A DNA stretch of 34,275 nucleotides from Verrucomicrobiota bacterium (GTDB lineage Bacteria; Verrucomicrobiota; Verrucomicrobiia; Limisphaerales; CAIMTB01), in the NCBI GenBank assembly GCA_963205105.1, contig CAUJJW010000066.1:1-34275 (forward strand), given 5' to 3'. The translations under genes and the position numbers were made by a program. A model generated the notes under the pieces. That model made no database searches. It was not told the origin of the DNA and worked only from the letters and a program-made list of their open reading frames with translations. Shown here in pieces: positions 1 through 8,076 of this stretch; the stretch's first letter is position 1; each line of letters starts with the position of its first letter.

Positions 1-43
1 TTGCATCACGATCCAACCGAAGCTTTTCAACCCTAGTTGAACC

Positions 44-421
44 ATGCGAGTCACCAACGCCCCAGCCTCACGCAAGCGCCGCAAGAGGATGCTCAAGCTT
101 GCGAAGGGCTTTCGCCTTAAGCGTTCCAAGCTATACCGTTACGCGTCCGACGCCGTCGATCACGGCCTCAAGTACGCCTACCGCGATCGCCGCGCCAAGA
201 AGCGGTCTTTCCGCGCCCTCTGGCAGATCCGCATCAACGCGGCAGCCCGCGCCGCCGGAATGACTTACAGCCGATTCGTGGAAGGCCTGAAGGCCGCCCA
301 GGTGGCCATCGACCGCAAGGTCATCGCCGACTTGGCCGCGACGGATGCCGCGGCGTTTGCCGAGCTCGTTCGCGTGGCTCAAGGCGCCCTGGCTACGAAG
401 CAGACCGCGGTGAAGGCCTGA
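44..421 (+). CDS. rplT: 50S ribosomal protein L20
   Basis: This 125-aa basic protein is the large-subunit assembly protein L20, which binds 23S rRNA early in 50S assembly. The N-terminal part is a long Arg/Lys-rich helix (residues 1-60, including the RKRRKR cluster). The globular part has the family motifs RDRRAKKRSFR (about residues 47-57), LWQIRINAAAR and GMTYSRF. Length is close to the usual 117-120 aa, with a few extra C-terminal residues. The ATG at 44 fits the conserved N-terminus, although no good Shine-Dalgarno precedes it. In most bacteria infC-rpmI-rplT are contiguous, so rpmI probably lies just left of the window. pheS follows after an intrinsic terminator, reproducing the common rplT-pheS order. 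Confidence 0.97.
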   Translation: MRVTNAPASRKRRKRMLKLAKGFRLKRSKLYRYASDAVDHGLKYAYRDRRAKKRSFRALWQIRINAAARAAGMTYSRFVEGLKAAQVAIDRKVIADLAATDAAAFAELVRVAQGALATKQTAVKA

Positions 422-497
422 TCGGGTTGGACCCACGCCGGGTCCCTTCCGAACAGCCACCTCTCCGGGTCGATTCGAATTCGATTTTGACGATGGC

Positions 498-528
498 GGG
501 CGGCCTTGCGGCTGCCCGTCTCTTTTTT
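498..528 (+). terminator. Intrinsic terminator between rplT and pheS
   Basis: An 8-bp GC stem (GGGCGGCC, loop TTGC, GGCTGCCC, one G-T wobble) is followed by TC and six T residues. It lies 77 bases after the rplT stop and 56 bases before the pheS ATG. It could simply end the ribosomal transcript or act as a leader attenuator for pheS. No leader peptide with a proper start codon was found, so attenuation is only a possibility. Confidence 0.8.
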
Positions 529-583
529 GTGTGGTGGTGTTCAATCTGCGGTGGGTCGGGTCAATCCGGCCATTAAGGAAGCC

Positions 584-1627
584 ATGGCTGCACTTCTGGA
601 TGAGATCGAACCATTGAAGCAGTCCGCCCTCGGCGCGCTGCAGTCCGCGGCTGACCTTCCCGCCTTGGAACAGGCCAAAGGCGCCTTTCTGGGAGCTGAA
701 GGTCAGTTCACCGCGCTGATGAAGCGCTTGGGCACCCTGGCCAAGGAGGAACGACCCGCCGCCGGCAAAGCCATCAACGCCGCCAAGGTGGAGATCGAGG
801 CCGCCCTCGCCGCCTGCCGCGAGGCTCTGGAATTACGCGCGTCCGCCCCCAAGGTTCCCACTGACTTTACCGCGCCCGGTCGCCGACGATCCCTCGGTCA
901 CCTCCACCCGCTTACCCAGGTCACCGACGACATCGTTCGTGCGTTTCGCCGATTGGGCTTCGCGGTGGCGGACGGTCCTGAAATCGAGGACGAGGTGCAT
1001 TGCTTCGATGCGTTGAACACGCCGAAGGACCATCCCGCTCGCGATGCGCAAGACACGTTTTATGTGGGGCGGGGAGAACCCGCAGGCGCCGCGGCATCCA
1101 CCGGGGCGGTGGGTGGCACGCTGCTGAGAACCCACACCAGCTCGGTGCAGATCCGGGTGATGGAGAAAATGCCGCCACCGATCCGGATCATCGTGCCGGG
1201 GCGGGTGTATCGGCGGGACAACGCCGATGCCACGCACAACCCCACGTTCCACCAAGTAGAAGGCTTGTACGTGGATCGGGGGGTGACGGTGGGGGATCTG
1301 AAGGGGACGGTGGAGTTCGTCTTCCGGGAGCTGATGGGCAGTGACACCCGTATCCGGTTTCGCCCTCATTACTTCAGTTACACGGAGCCCAGCTTCGAGA
1401 TCGATTTCAGCAACGCTCTGGTGAAGAAGCTGGGCAAGGATTGGCTCGAGATTGCCGGGTGCGGCATGGTGCATCCCCAAGTGTTCGAGAATGTCGGCTA
1501 CGACCCAGAGGTTTGGTCGGGGTGGGCTTTTGGATTCGGCATCGAGCGCATCGCGATGATCCGCTACGGCATCAACGATATCCGGTTGTTCTACGAGAAC
1601 GACGTCCGGTTCCTGCGACAGTTTTAG
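584..1627 (+). CDS. pheS: Phenylalanine--tRNA ligase alpha subunit
   Basis: This is the catalytic subunit of the alpha2beta2 enzyme that charges tRNA-Phe. With the ATG at 584 it is 347 aa, normal for the family. That start is preceded by AAGGA about 5 bases upstream. A TTG further upstream at 506 lies in the loop of the preceding terminator and is rejected. The N-terminal ~90 residues form the tRNA-binding coiled coil. The class II core shows motif 2 (GRVYRRDNADATHNPTFHQ), then FRPHYFSYTEPSFEID and motif 3 (GFGIERIAM) near the C-terminus. A Gly/Ala-rich insert of about a dozen residues precedes the LLRTHTSSVQIR segment. Oddly, pheT does not follow directly: a repeat and a phosphatase-family gene come between. 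Confidence 0.97.
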   Translation: MAALLDEIEPLKQSALGALQSAADLPALEQAKGAFLGAEGQFTALMKRLGTLAKEERPAAGKAINAAKVEIEAALAACREALELRASAPKVPTDFTAPGRRRSLGHLHPLTQVTDDIVRAFRRLGFAVADGPEIEDEVHCFDALNTPKDHPARDAQDTFYVGRGEPAGAAASTGAVGGTLLRTHTSSVQIRVMEKMPPPIRIIVPGRVYRRDNADATHNPTFHQVEGLYVDRGVTVGDLKGTVEFVFRELMGSDTRIRFRPHYFSYTEPSFEIDFSNALVKKLGKDWLEIAGCGMVHPQVFENVGYDPEVWSGWAFGFGIERIAMIRYGINDIRLFYENDVRFLRQF

Positions 1628-1651
1628 ATCGGAGGATCTCATGCGCCTGCT

Positions 1652-1738
1652 CGTCCATGGTGCCTCCGTAGCGGCGGGCGTCCCGCCCGCCGTAGAGCCG
1701 GGCGTCTCGCCCGGCGGGCTCTTCGGGTCCTGGTCCGT
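1652..1738. repeat. Dispersed GC-rich palindromic repeat, family A, copy 1 (inverted)
   Basis: The core at 1668-1697 (GTAGCGGCGGGCGTCCCGCC and on to GTAGAG) is the reverse complement of the core found at about 5492-5523, 12214-12243 and 19560-19591. The flank at 1700-1738 matches, inverted, the ctgctcacggacca segment of the other copies. The GCGGGCGTCCCGC centre can form a hairpin. It occupies the gap between pheS and the phosphatase-family gene. Confidence 0.8.
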
Positions 1739-1787
1739 GAGCAGTTCCTGTTGGCATAGGTGACTCCCCTTGAACGACAATCACGCC

Positions 1788-2897
1788 ATGACTTTCCCCC
1801 GCCGCATTCGCCAATGGCTGGCGTTCTGCCTGATCCTCGGTTCTTTCGGCAGTTCCGCCGCGCAACGCCAAACCGAGAATGTCATCCTGGTCACCACGGA
1901 CGGTCTGCGTTGGGAGGAAGTGTTTCGGGGCGCCGAGGAAATGCTGATCAGCCGCGAGTACGGCAACGTGGGCGACACGAATGCCCTGCGGGAGTTGTTT
2001 TGGCGGCCGACTCCCGAGGAGCGGCGTAAAGCTCTGCTGCCGTTTCTCTGGGGCACCGTCGCCCAGAAGGGTCAGATCTGGGGCAATCGCGATCGCAAGA
2101 GCGACGTCCGCGTCTCAAATGGGCACAACTTCTCCTATCCCGGCTACAACGAGTTCCTCACGGGCATCGCGGACCCCGCCGTCGACAGCAACGACAAGAT
2201 TCTCAATGCGAACACCAACGTGTTCGAGTGGCTGGCGCAACAGCCCGGCTTTGATGGACGCGTGGCCGCCGCCGTGAATTGGGATGTGCTCCCCTGGATT
2301 CTCAACGGGCCGCGGGCCCAATTCCCCATCTGGAGCGGGTTTGACGTGCCGGCTGGCACTGTGCGGCTGGAGGTTCCGGAGGCTTTCACGGAACTGGTCG
2401 GCCCCTCGAGGACCATCTGGTCCGGGGTTTTGTTGGACACCTTCGTGGGGTATGCGGCCCGACATGCGGTGCGCACCGTGAAGCCTCGGGCTCTCTACGT
2501 TTCCTATGGCGAGACCGATGACTGGGCCCATGAAGCCCGGTACGAACGCTATCTCAAGGCGGCCCACGAGTTCGACCGCTTCCTCTCGGGGCTATGGGAC
2601 CTGGTTCAAAGCCGGCCCGAGTATCGGGATCGCACGAGCCTGGTGATCACCGCCGATCATGGACGCGGTCCGGCGCCGCTCGCCTGGAAGGATCACGGCA
2701 AGCAGATCCTGGCGTCGGCGTACATGTGGTTCGCTGTGATGGGCCCCGACACGCCGCCGGCCGGCGAGCGTGAAGGAACACCGCTGGTCAGGCAGGCGCA
2801 GGTGGCGTCGACCGTGGCCGCGTTGTTGGGCAAAGATTTTCGAGCCTTCTCGCCCCGGTCGGCGGAGGCAATTCCGTTGGGCGAAAGCCCACGCTAA
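1788..2897 (+). CDS. Exported alkaline phosphatase superfamily protein (phosphodiesterase/phosphatase-like)
   Basis: A 369-aa protein with a signal peptide (residues 1-26: basic MTFPRRIRQ, hydrophobic LAFCLILGSFG, then SSAAQ). The metalloenzyme fold is suggested by D38 in VTTDGLR, the probable nucleophile S116 in NFSYPGYNE, D244/D245 and H248 in ETDDWAHE, D290-H291 in ITADHGRG and H303 in WKDHG. These match the two-metal site of the type I phosphodiesterase/nucleotide pyrophosphatase branch, so hydrolysis of a phosphate ester outside the cytoplasm is likely; the substrate is unknown. The ATG at 1788 was preferred to a TTG at 1770 because it starts the signal peptide cleanly. It sits between pheS and pheT, with only 33 bases to the pheT ATG. 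No functional link to aminoacylation is apparent. Confidence 0.85.
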   Translation: MTFPRRIRQWLAFCLILGSFGSSAAQRQTENVILVTTDGLRWEEVFRGAEEMLISREYGNVGDTNALRELFWRPTPEERRKALLPFLWGTVAQKGQIWGNRDRKSDVRVSNGHNFSYPGYNEFLTGIADPAVDSNDKILNANTNVFEWLAQQPGFDGRVAAAVNWDVLPWILNGPRAQFPIWSGFDVPAGTVRLEVPEAFTELVGPSRTIWSGVLLDTFVGYAARHAVRTVKPRALYVSYGETDDWAHEARYERYLKAAHEFDRFLSGLWDLVQSRPEYRDRTSLVITADHGRGPAPLAWKDHGKQILASAYMWFAVMGPDTPPAGEREGTPLVRQAQVASTVAALLGKDFRAFSPRSAEAIPLGESPR

Positions 2898-2930
2898 GCC
2901 GTTGTTGGGAATGGGAATGGAAGATTGGCC

Positions 2931-5411
2931 ATGAAGATCACGCTGAACTGGCTCAAGCAGTACGTGGAGTTGGATTGGACTCCGGAGGAGATGACGGAGC
3001 GCCTCACCATGCTCGGGCTCGAGGTCGAGGGCGTCGTCAAACTCGGCGGCGCGTTCGAAGGGGTCGTGGTCGCCCAGGTCATCACCCGCGATCGGCATCC
3101 GAACGCCGACAAACTCTCCGTCTGCCGGGTGAACGACGGCAAAGGCGAGCGCCAGATCGTCTGCGGCGCCCAGAATTTTCAGCCCGGTGACAAGGTGCCG
3201 CTGATCCTGCCCGGAGCCTCCTTGCCCCCCAAACCCGGGGACAAAGAACCGTTCACCATCAAGGTGGGTAAGATCCGCGGTGTCGAATCGCACGGCATGA
3301 TGTGCGCCGCCGAGGAACTCGGGCTCGATCCCGAAGCGCTGGGTCTCAAGAAGGAGGATGGCCTGCTGATCCTGAAGCCCGACGCGATCGTGGGGCAGGC
3401 ATTCGGCGAATACCTCGGCCGAGGCGGCAGCGACGTGGTGTTCGACCTCGAAGTCACCCCCAATCGCCCGGACCTCAACAGCGTCATCGGCATCGCCCGG
3501 GAAGTCGCCGCCATCACCGGCCATCCCTTGCAGTTGCCCCCGCTCGTAAGCTCCGACGCCGGGGAAGGGGACACCGCTGCGGACCTGGTATCCGTTCAAC
3601 TCGACGCCGCGGATCTGGGACCTCGCTACACGGCGCGGGTCATCCGGGGGGTGAAGATCGGACCCAGCCCGGATTGGCTGCGCAACACCCTGGAAAAGGT
3701 CGGCCTCCGCAGCATCAACAACGTGGTCGACGTCACCAATTTCGTGATGCTCGAAACCGGGCAGCCGTTGCATGCCTTCGACTACCACCTGGTGGCGAAG
3801 GGGGCGAATGGACGCCCCACGGTCATCGTACGACGCGCCTCCGACGGCGAGTCCTTCGTCACCCTCGACGGTAAGCAACACACCCTGGGCTCCGAACACC
3901 TGCTCATCGCGGATTCGGAGAAGGGCATCGCCCTCGCCGGCGTCATGGGTGGTCGGAACACCGAAATCAACGACCGCACGGTCGATGTCCTGCTCGAATC
4001 GGCCTACTTCAGTCCCACCAACATCCGGCGCACCAGCAAGACTCTTGGGATTCGCACCGACTCCTCCTACCGATTTGAACGCGGCGCGGATGTTGGCATG
4101 ACGGACTGGGCCAGTCGCCGAGCCGCCCATCTGATTCAGGAAACGGCGGGTGGGCGATTGGCCAAGGGAGCGGTGGATGCGTACCCGGCGCCGACCTTGC
4201 CCAAGCAGATCACCCTGCGGCACGCCAAGGTGAGCGAGTTGCTGGGAGTGACTCTGACCCCGGATCAAATCGAGGTCTCCCTGGGCTCGCTCGGGTTTCG
4301 GGTGGCTCAACGGAAACCTCGGGCGGTCGACGATGCGACCCCGCCGGAACCGGTGACCTTCACCGTGCCGAGTTATCGCGTGGACATGAAACGCGAGGTG
4401 GATCTGATCGAGGAAGTGGCCCGGCTGTATGGGGTGGATCGGATTCCGTCGACGCCTCCCCGGCACGCCAAGGGTTCGCACCCGTTCGACGACCGGTACG
4501 ATGAGTTGATGCAGGTCCGGCGATGGTTGACCGGCCTCGGATTGAATGAAGCGCAGGGGCAAACCCTGGTTTCGAAGAGCACGATCCGCGGTCTGGATCC
4601 GGCGATGGTGGTCGGGCTCGCGAACCCGCTGAGCAGCGACATGGATGCGTTGCGGCCGAGCCTGCTGCCGGGGTTGATGGACATTCTTCGGCACAACCTC
4701 CGGCATCGGAACGGCGACGTCGCCTTGTTCGAAATCGGCCGGGTGTTCCGCCGGGAGGGTGGATCGGTGCGTGAAGGACGCTCGCTGGCCATCGCGCTGA
4801 CCGGTGCCCGGCAGCCGGCGTTTTGGGCCGGTGCGGAGCGGGATGCGAAGCTGGAACTGTCGGATCTCAAGGGCTTGATCGAGGAATTCTTCGAGCACGC
4901 CGGTCTGCGCGGGGTCGGCTTTGTGCGTCGGGAAGAGCCTTCCGACCTGTTTGTCGAATCCGCGACCGTGGCCATCGGAGGCAAACTGGCTCTTGGCCAG
5001 CTGGGGTGGGTGCATGCCCAGGTGGCGAAGTCCTACGATGTGCGTGACGCGGTGTTGCTGGCCGAATTCGACCTGGACCAGATCCTGACGCGTCGGAATG
5101 CCGGACGCGCCTTCAAGCCGCTACCCGCCTTTCCTTCGGCTCGAAGGGATGTCGCGATGGTGGTGTCGGAGTCGGTCACACACGAGGCCGTGCTCCAGGC
5201 GGTGCGGCAGGCCAAGGCGGGGGATTTGGAGGCGGTGGAACTGTTCGATGTCTTCCGCGGCGGTTCCGTGCCGGACGGGCAAAAGAGTGTGGCGTATGCC
5301 TTCACCTACCGGGGAGCCGACCGAACGCTGACCGACGCCGAGGTCACCGCTTCCCACGGAAAAGTCGTGGAGCAGTTGAAGAAGCAAGTGGGCGCCACGT
5401 TAAGGGAGTGA
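2931..5411 (+). CDS. pheT: Phenylalanine--tRNA ligase beta subunit
   Basis: An 826-aa beta subunit of the heterotetrameric synthetase. In order it has the N-terminal helix motif MKITLNWLKQYV, the EMAPII-like tRNA-binding domain (about residues 40-150, with HPNADKLSVC and KIRGVESHGMMC), the B3/B4 editing domain (about 200-380), the B5 domain (about 400-490), the catalytic-like core, and the C-terminal FDX-ACB anticodon-binding domain (from about 735, with FPSARRDVAMV). Length is normal. The ATG at 2931 has GGAAG 7 bases upstream, whereas a TTG two codons earlier lies downstream of that site at poor spacing. It is separated from pheS by the phosphatase-family gene, so the usual direct pheST linkage is broken, though all three could still be cotranscribed. 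Confidence 0.97.
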   Translation: MKITLNWLKQYVELDWTPEEMTERLTMLGLEVEGVVKLGGAFEGVVVAQVITRDRHPNADKLSVCRVNDGKGERQIVCGAQNFQPGDKVPLILPGASLPPKPGDKEPFTIKVGKIRGVESHGMMCAAEELGLDPEALGLKKEDGLLILKPDAIVGQAFGEYLGRGGSDVVFDLEVTPNRPDLNSVIGIAREVAAITGHPLQLPPLVSSDAGEGDTAADLVSVQLDAADLGPRYTARVIRGVKIGPSPDWLRNTLEKVGLRSINNVVDVTNFVMLETGQPLHAFDYHLVAKGANGRPTVIVRRASDGESFVTLDGKQHTLGSEHLLIADSEKGIALAGVMGGRNTEINDRTVDVLLESAYFSPTNIRRTSKTLGIRTDSSYRFERGADVGMTDWASRRAAHLIQETAGGRLAKGAVDAYPAPTLPKQITLRHAKVSELLGVTLTPDQIEVSLGSLGFRVAQRKPRAVDDATPPEPVTFTVPSYRVDMKREVDLIEEVARLYGVDRIPSTPPRHAKGSHPFDDRYDELMQVRRWLTGLGLNEAQGQTLVSKSTIRGLDPAMVVGLANPLSSDMDALRPSLLPGLMDILRHNLRHRNGDVALFEIGRVFRREGGSVREGRSLAIALTGARQPAFWAGAERDAKLELSDLKGLIEEFFEHAGLRGVGFVRREEPSDLFVESATVAIGGKLALGQLGWVHAQVAKSYDVRDAVLLAEFDLDQILTRRNAGRAFKPLPAFPSARRDVAMVVSESVTHEAVLQAVRQAKAGDLEAVELFDVFRGGSVPDGQKSVAYAFTYRGADRTLTDAEVTASHGKVVEQLKKQVGATLRE

Positions 5412-5420
5412 TGGCGCGGG

Positions 5421-5580
5421 GGAAGTCCCCTGTTGGAAACCGACCTGCTCGCCGCCCATGAACCGGGGATTCCGGGGGGCGAGACGCCCCCCTCTACGGC
5501 AGGCGGGACGCCCGCCGCTACGGAGCACGGTTCATGGAGAGTCCCCTGTTCGAAATCGACCTGCTCACGGGCCATGAACC
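5421..5580. repeat. Dispersed modular repeat, family A, copy 2
   Basis: It begins with a segment like tcccctgttggaaaccgacc ending in CCATGAACCGGGG (5456-5468). Next come attccggggggcgagacg and the palindromic core at 5492-5523. Then GGTTCATGG (5529-5537) opens a second unit that closes with CCATGAACC (5572-5580). GGTTCATGG and CCATGAACC are exact reverse complements, so each 52-bp unit is bracketed by a 9-bp inverted repeat. The same modules recur at 12134-12260 and 19386-19612. Confidence 0.8.
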
Positions 5581-5636
5581 TGGGGAGGCGGGGGGATTAC
5601 GATTAGGAGTAGGAGTACGATGACGAGGGGAGGGGA

Positions 5637-5953
5637 GGTTCATGGAGAGGTGCGTTTTCCAGAAATTGGACACGTATTGGGACCATGAACCGGGGCGCGA
5701 GGATTCGAGCCAGCGGCCCTCATCCCGGCCTTCTCCCGGAGGGAGAAGGAGAATAGTCGCCGCGGGTTTCGGAATTCTAAGCGGAACGATTCAACCGAAT
5801 CGTTGGCTGAGCCGGGCGTTGGCTGGTGCGATTCGCGATGGCTCGGAAGGACGGGGTTCAGCCATGTCGCCGAGGCAGAGACGCGACTCCCTCTCCCTCC
5901 GGGAGAGGGTTGGGGTGAGGGAGCCCGGTTCAACCCTCGCGATGGCTTGCATG
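5637..5953. repeat. Long dispersed repeat, family B, copy 1
   Basis: About 310 bp starting with GGTTCATGG (5637) and gcgttttccagaaattggac, then CCATGAACCGGGG (5683-5695). It contains two hairpin-capable segments, CTTCTCCCGGAGGGAGAAG and CCCTCTCCCTCCGGGAGAGGG, and ends with gttcaaccctcgcgatggct. A second copy with the same start, hairpins and end but a diverged middle lies at 11848-12127. Short reading frames inside it are not believable genes. The stretch 5581-5636 between repeats holds only purine-rich, low-complexity sequence. Confidence 0.8.
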
Positions 5954-5984
5954 CTGGGGATCACCGGCAGTGTTCCGCAGAAGC

Positions 5985-6611
5985 CTACGCGGATTCAGGT
6001 TCCGCCTCGACCGGCTTGGGTTCGGCTTCGGGTTCTTCGTCGGTCCGGGGTTCGGGAGCGGTGGACCATTGCAGGGCCGCGGCGAAAAGCCCGGTGAACA
6101 ATCCGCCGCTGAGCAGGGTGTTGCGGAAGAATTCCCAGGTGGGCGGATGCCCGGCCGTGCCCTGGGTCAGTGCCCTGAACCAACCGGCCAGATCCCGGGT
6201 GTACTCCGGATTCAGAAACGGGTTGAAGAGCCAGGCTGCCGTGTTGGTGAGGAAATAAAACAGGCAGGCTCCGAGTAGGCCCCCACCCAGAAGTGGGAGC
6301 AACGTGCGGTGCGATTTGAAGCCTCGCCCGAGAAGGATGAGGCCGGCGAAGGCGGCGTAATTGACCAGCTGGTACCACTGGAACGAATCGATACCCAGCG
6401 TGACGCGGTAGTAGATGTTCAGGGCGATGTCGGTGGCGAGCAAGGTGCCCAGCGGCACCCACCAGGCGACCTTCCCGGGGAAGAAGGCGCCCGCACAAAA
6501 CGCCAGGGCATAGAACGCGCTGAAATTCGGCGGAAAAACCTCCGGCCAACGCGTGAACGCGGCCAGGAGCACAAACACCACCGGGAGCAGCCATTGCCCA
6601 TTGAACTTCAC
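5985..6611 (-). CDS. DUF6580-like multipass membrane protein
   Basis: A 208-aa membrane protein of unknown function. Hydrophobic segments are at about residues 6-20, 32-48, 50-68, 84-97, 107-125 and 164-180. The PPNFSAFYALAFCAGAFF stretch followed by a second glycine-rich helix resembles small membrane families such as DUF6580; that assignment is from memory and only moderately sure. The C-terminus is a hydrophilic tail rich in Glu, Pro and Ala. The start is a GTG at 6611 with no clear Shine-Dalgarno. It lies 62 bases downstream of mnmE on the same strand and may be cotranscribed with it. A substrate-binding component of a vitamin/metal (ECF-type) transporter is one speculative alternative. 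Confidence 0.7.
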   Translation of the reverse strand: MKFNGQWLLPVVFVLLAAFTRWPEVFPPNFSAFYALAFCAGAFFPGKVAWWVPLGTLLATDIALNIYYRVTLGIDSFQWYQLVNYAAFAGLILLGRGFKSHRTLLPLLGGGLLGACLFYFLTNTAAWLFNPFLNPEYTRDLAGWFRALTQGTAGHPPTWEFFRNTLLSGGLFTGLFAAALQWSTAPEPRTDEEPEAEPKPVEAEPESA

Positions 6612-6673
6612 GGCGAAAGCATACGGGGGCTCCCCGACGTCGCAAGCTCACGGGGGCTGGGGCGAACCGCGTC

Positions 6674-8059
6674 TCACTTGCCCAGGCAAAACTCCGAGAA
6701 AACCACGTCCAGCAGATCGTCGGTGGTGGTTTCACCCACCACTTCGCCCACCGCCTGGAGCGCGATGCGCAGGTCAATGGCTGCCAGTTCCAGCGCCAGT
6801 CCTTCGCGCAGAGCCTGGGAGCCACGGTCGGTCGCCTCCCGACCCCGGCGCAGAGCATCCTCATGGCGCGCGTTGATCATCACGTCGTGCATGCCGGCGC
6901 CCGCGCGCCCGCTCCACACCAGGTGGTGAATGGCGTCCTTCAGGGTTTCCAGCCCAGCCCCGGTGGCGCAGCTGACCCCAGCCACCGGACTCGTGAGGTC
7001 CGAGGGCAGGCCAATCTGGCCAGGCAAGTCCGCCTTGTTCAGCACGATCACCCGGGGCAGTCCTGAGAATTCTCCAAGAAACCCGCGATCCAGATCGGTG
7101 AGCGGCTGCGAGGCGTCGAGCACGTGCAGGATCAACTCGGCCTTGGAAGCCGCGGCGCGCGTGCGGCGAATGCCCTCCTCCTCCAGCACATCCGCGGCAT
7201 GTCGCAAACCGGCGGTGTCGATGAACACCACCGGTATTCCCCGGATGTTGGCGGTTTCCTCGATCGTGTCCCGGGTGGTGCCTTCGATGGGCGACACGAT
7301 GGCCCGGTCATGACCGAGCAGGCGGTTCAGCAGACTCGATTTTCCGGCGTTGGGACGCCCGAGAATCGCCGCACGAATTCCACGACGCAGCACGCGTCCT
7401 TCCAGGGCGGTCGCCAGCAGTTCGTCCATGCCAGTCCGTGCCCGATCCAAACGGTCCAGCAACTGTCGGTGGGTGTTCGGGGCAATGTCCTCGTCCGGAA
7501 AATCAATGTGGGCTTCGACGTGCGCCAGGGTGGTCAGCAGTTCCTGACGCAACGCCCGAACCCGCATCGACAGCGCCCCCGACAACTGTTCCTGGGCGGC
7601 GGCGGCGGCGAGTTCCGTGCGCGCATGGATCAGGTCGACGACGGCTTCCGCCTGGGTGAGGTCGATGCGGCCGTTGAGGAAGGCGCGCCGGGTGAACTCG
7701 CCGGGCTGCGCCAGGCGCGCTCCAGCGGCGAGAACGGCATCGAGAACCTGGCGGGCCAGAAACACCCCCCCGTGGCAGGAAATCTCGACCGTATCCTCGC
7801 GGGTGAAGGTGCGGGGTGCGCGCAGGACGGTGAGCAGCACTTCATCCAGCCGCCGGCCATCGCGGGTGATGTGGCCGTAGTGGACCGTGTGGGACGCTGC
7901 GGTGGAAGGCCGGGGTGCGGCGGTCCCGGCGGGGCTGAAGACCTGATCGGCGACGGCGAGGGCTTGGGAACCGGAGATTCTCAGAACAGCAATGCCGCCT
8001 TCGCCCAGCGGAGTGGCGATGGCGGCAATGGTGTCGTGATCCGAAGGGGCGGCTCGCAC
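6674..8059 (-). CDS. mnmE: tRNA uridine-5-carboxymethylaminomethyl(34) modification GTPase MnmE
   Basis: MnmE works with MnmG to modify U34 in the wobble position of several tRNAs. The GTG at 8059 gives 461 aa, near the usual ~450, and starts just before DTIAAIATPLGEGGIAVLRISG, the conserved folate-binding N-terminus. The reading frame stays open further upstream, but that part overlaps the pseudopilin gene. The helical domain holds an inserted G domain: G1 GRPNAGKS (234-241), G2 TTRDT (261-265), G3 DTAG (281-284), and NKADL as G4. The C-terminus FCLGK carries the family's invariant Cys. The pseudopilin gene ends 17 bases upstream, an unusual neighbour for mnmE. Confidence 0.96.
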   Translation of the reverse strand: MRAAPSDHDTIAAIATPLGEGGIAVLRISGSQALAVADQVFSPAGTAAPRPSTAASHTVHYGHITRDGRRLDEVLLTVLRAPRTFTREDTVEISCHGGVFLARQVLDAVLAAGARLAQPGEFTRRAFLNGRIDLTQAEAVVDLIHARTELAAAAAQEQLSGALSMRVRALRQELLTTLAHVEAHIDFPDEDIAPNTHRQLLDRLDRARTGMDELLATALEGRVLRRGIRAAILGRPNAGKSSLLNRLLGHDRAIVSPIEGTTRDTIEETANIRGIPVVFIDTAGLRHAADVLEEEGIRRTRAAASKAELILHVLDASQPLTDLDRGFLGEFSGLPRVIVLNKADLPGQIGLPSDLTSPVAGVSCATGAGLETLKDAIHHLVWSGRAGAGMHDVMINARHEDALRRGREATDRGSQALREGLALELAAIDLRIALQAVGEVVGETTTDDLLDVVFSEFCLGK

Positions 8060-8076
8060 GAAGGATGCGTCTCGTC

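Noticed and set aside
506..583. Upstream TTG start for pheS
   Set aside because: The TTG lies in the loop of the terminator and lacks a Shine-Dalgarno, while the ATG at 584 has AAGGA at good spacing and gives normal length.
2592..5015. Very long minus-strand open frame opposite pheT (807 codons)
   Set aside because: It is antisense to an unmistakable pheT, starts and ends at arbitrary places, and its translation has no recognisable domain; GC-rich codon use makes such frames common.
5421..5580. Repeat units considered as a CRISPR array
   Set aside because: Units are few, unevenly spaced, and the intervening segments are themselves repeated elsewhere; no cas gene is present.
5642..6097. Short frames within the family B repeats (products with Pro/Ser/Arg/Glu strings)
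   Set aside because: They are translations of palindromic repeat DNA and appear in several frames at both copies, so they are not genes.
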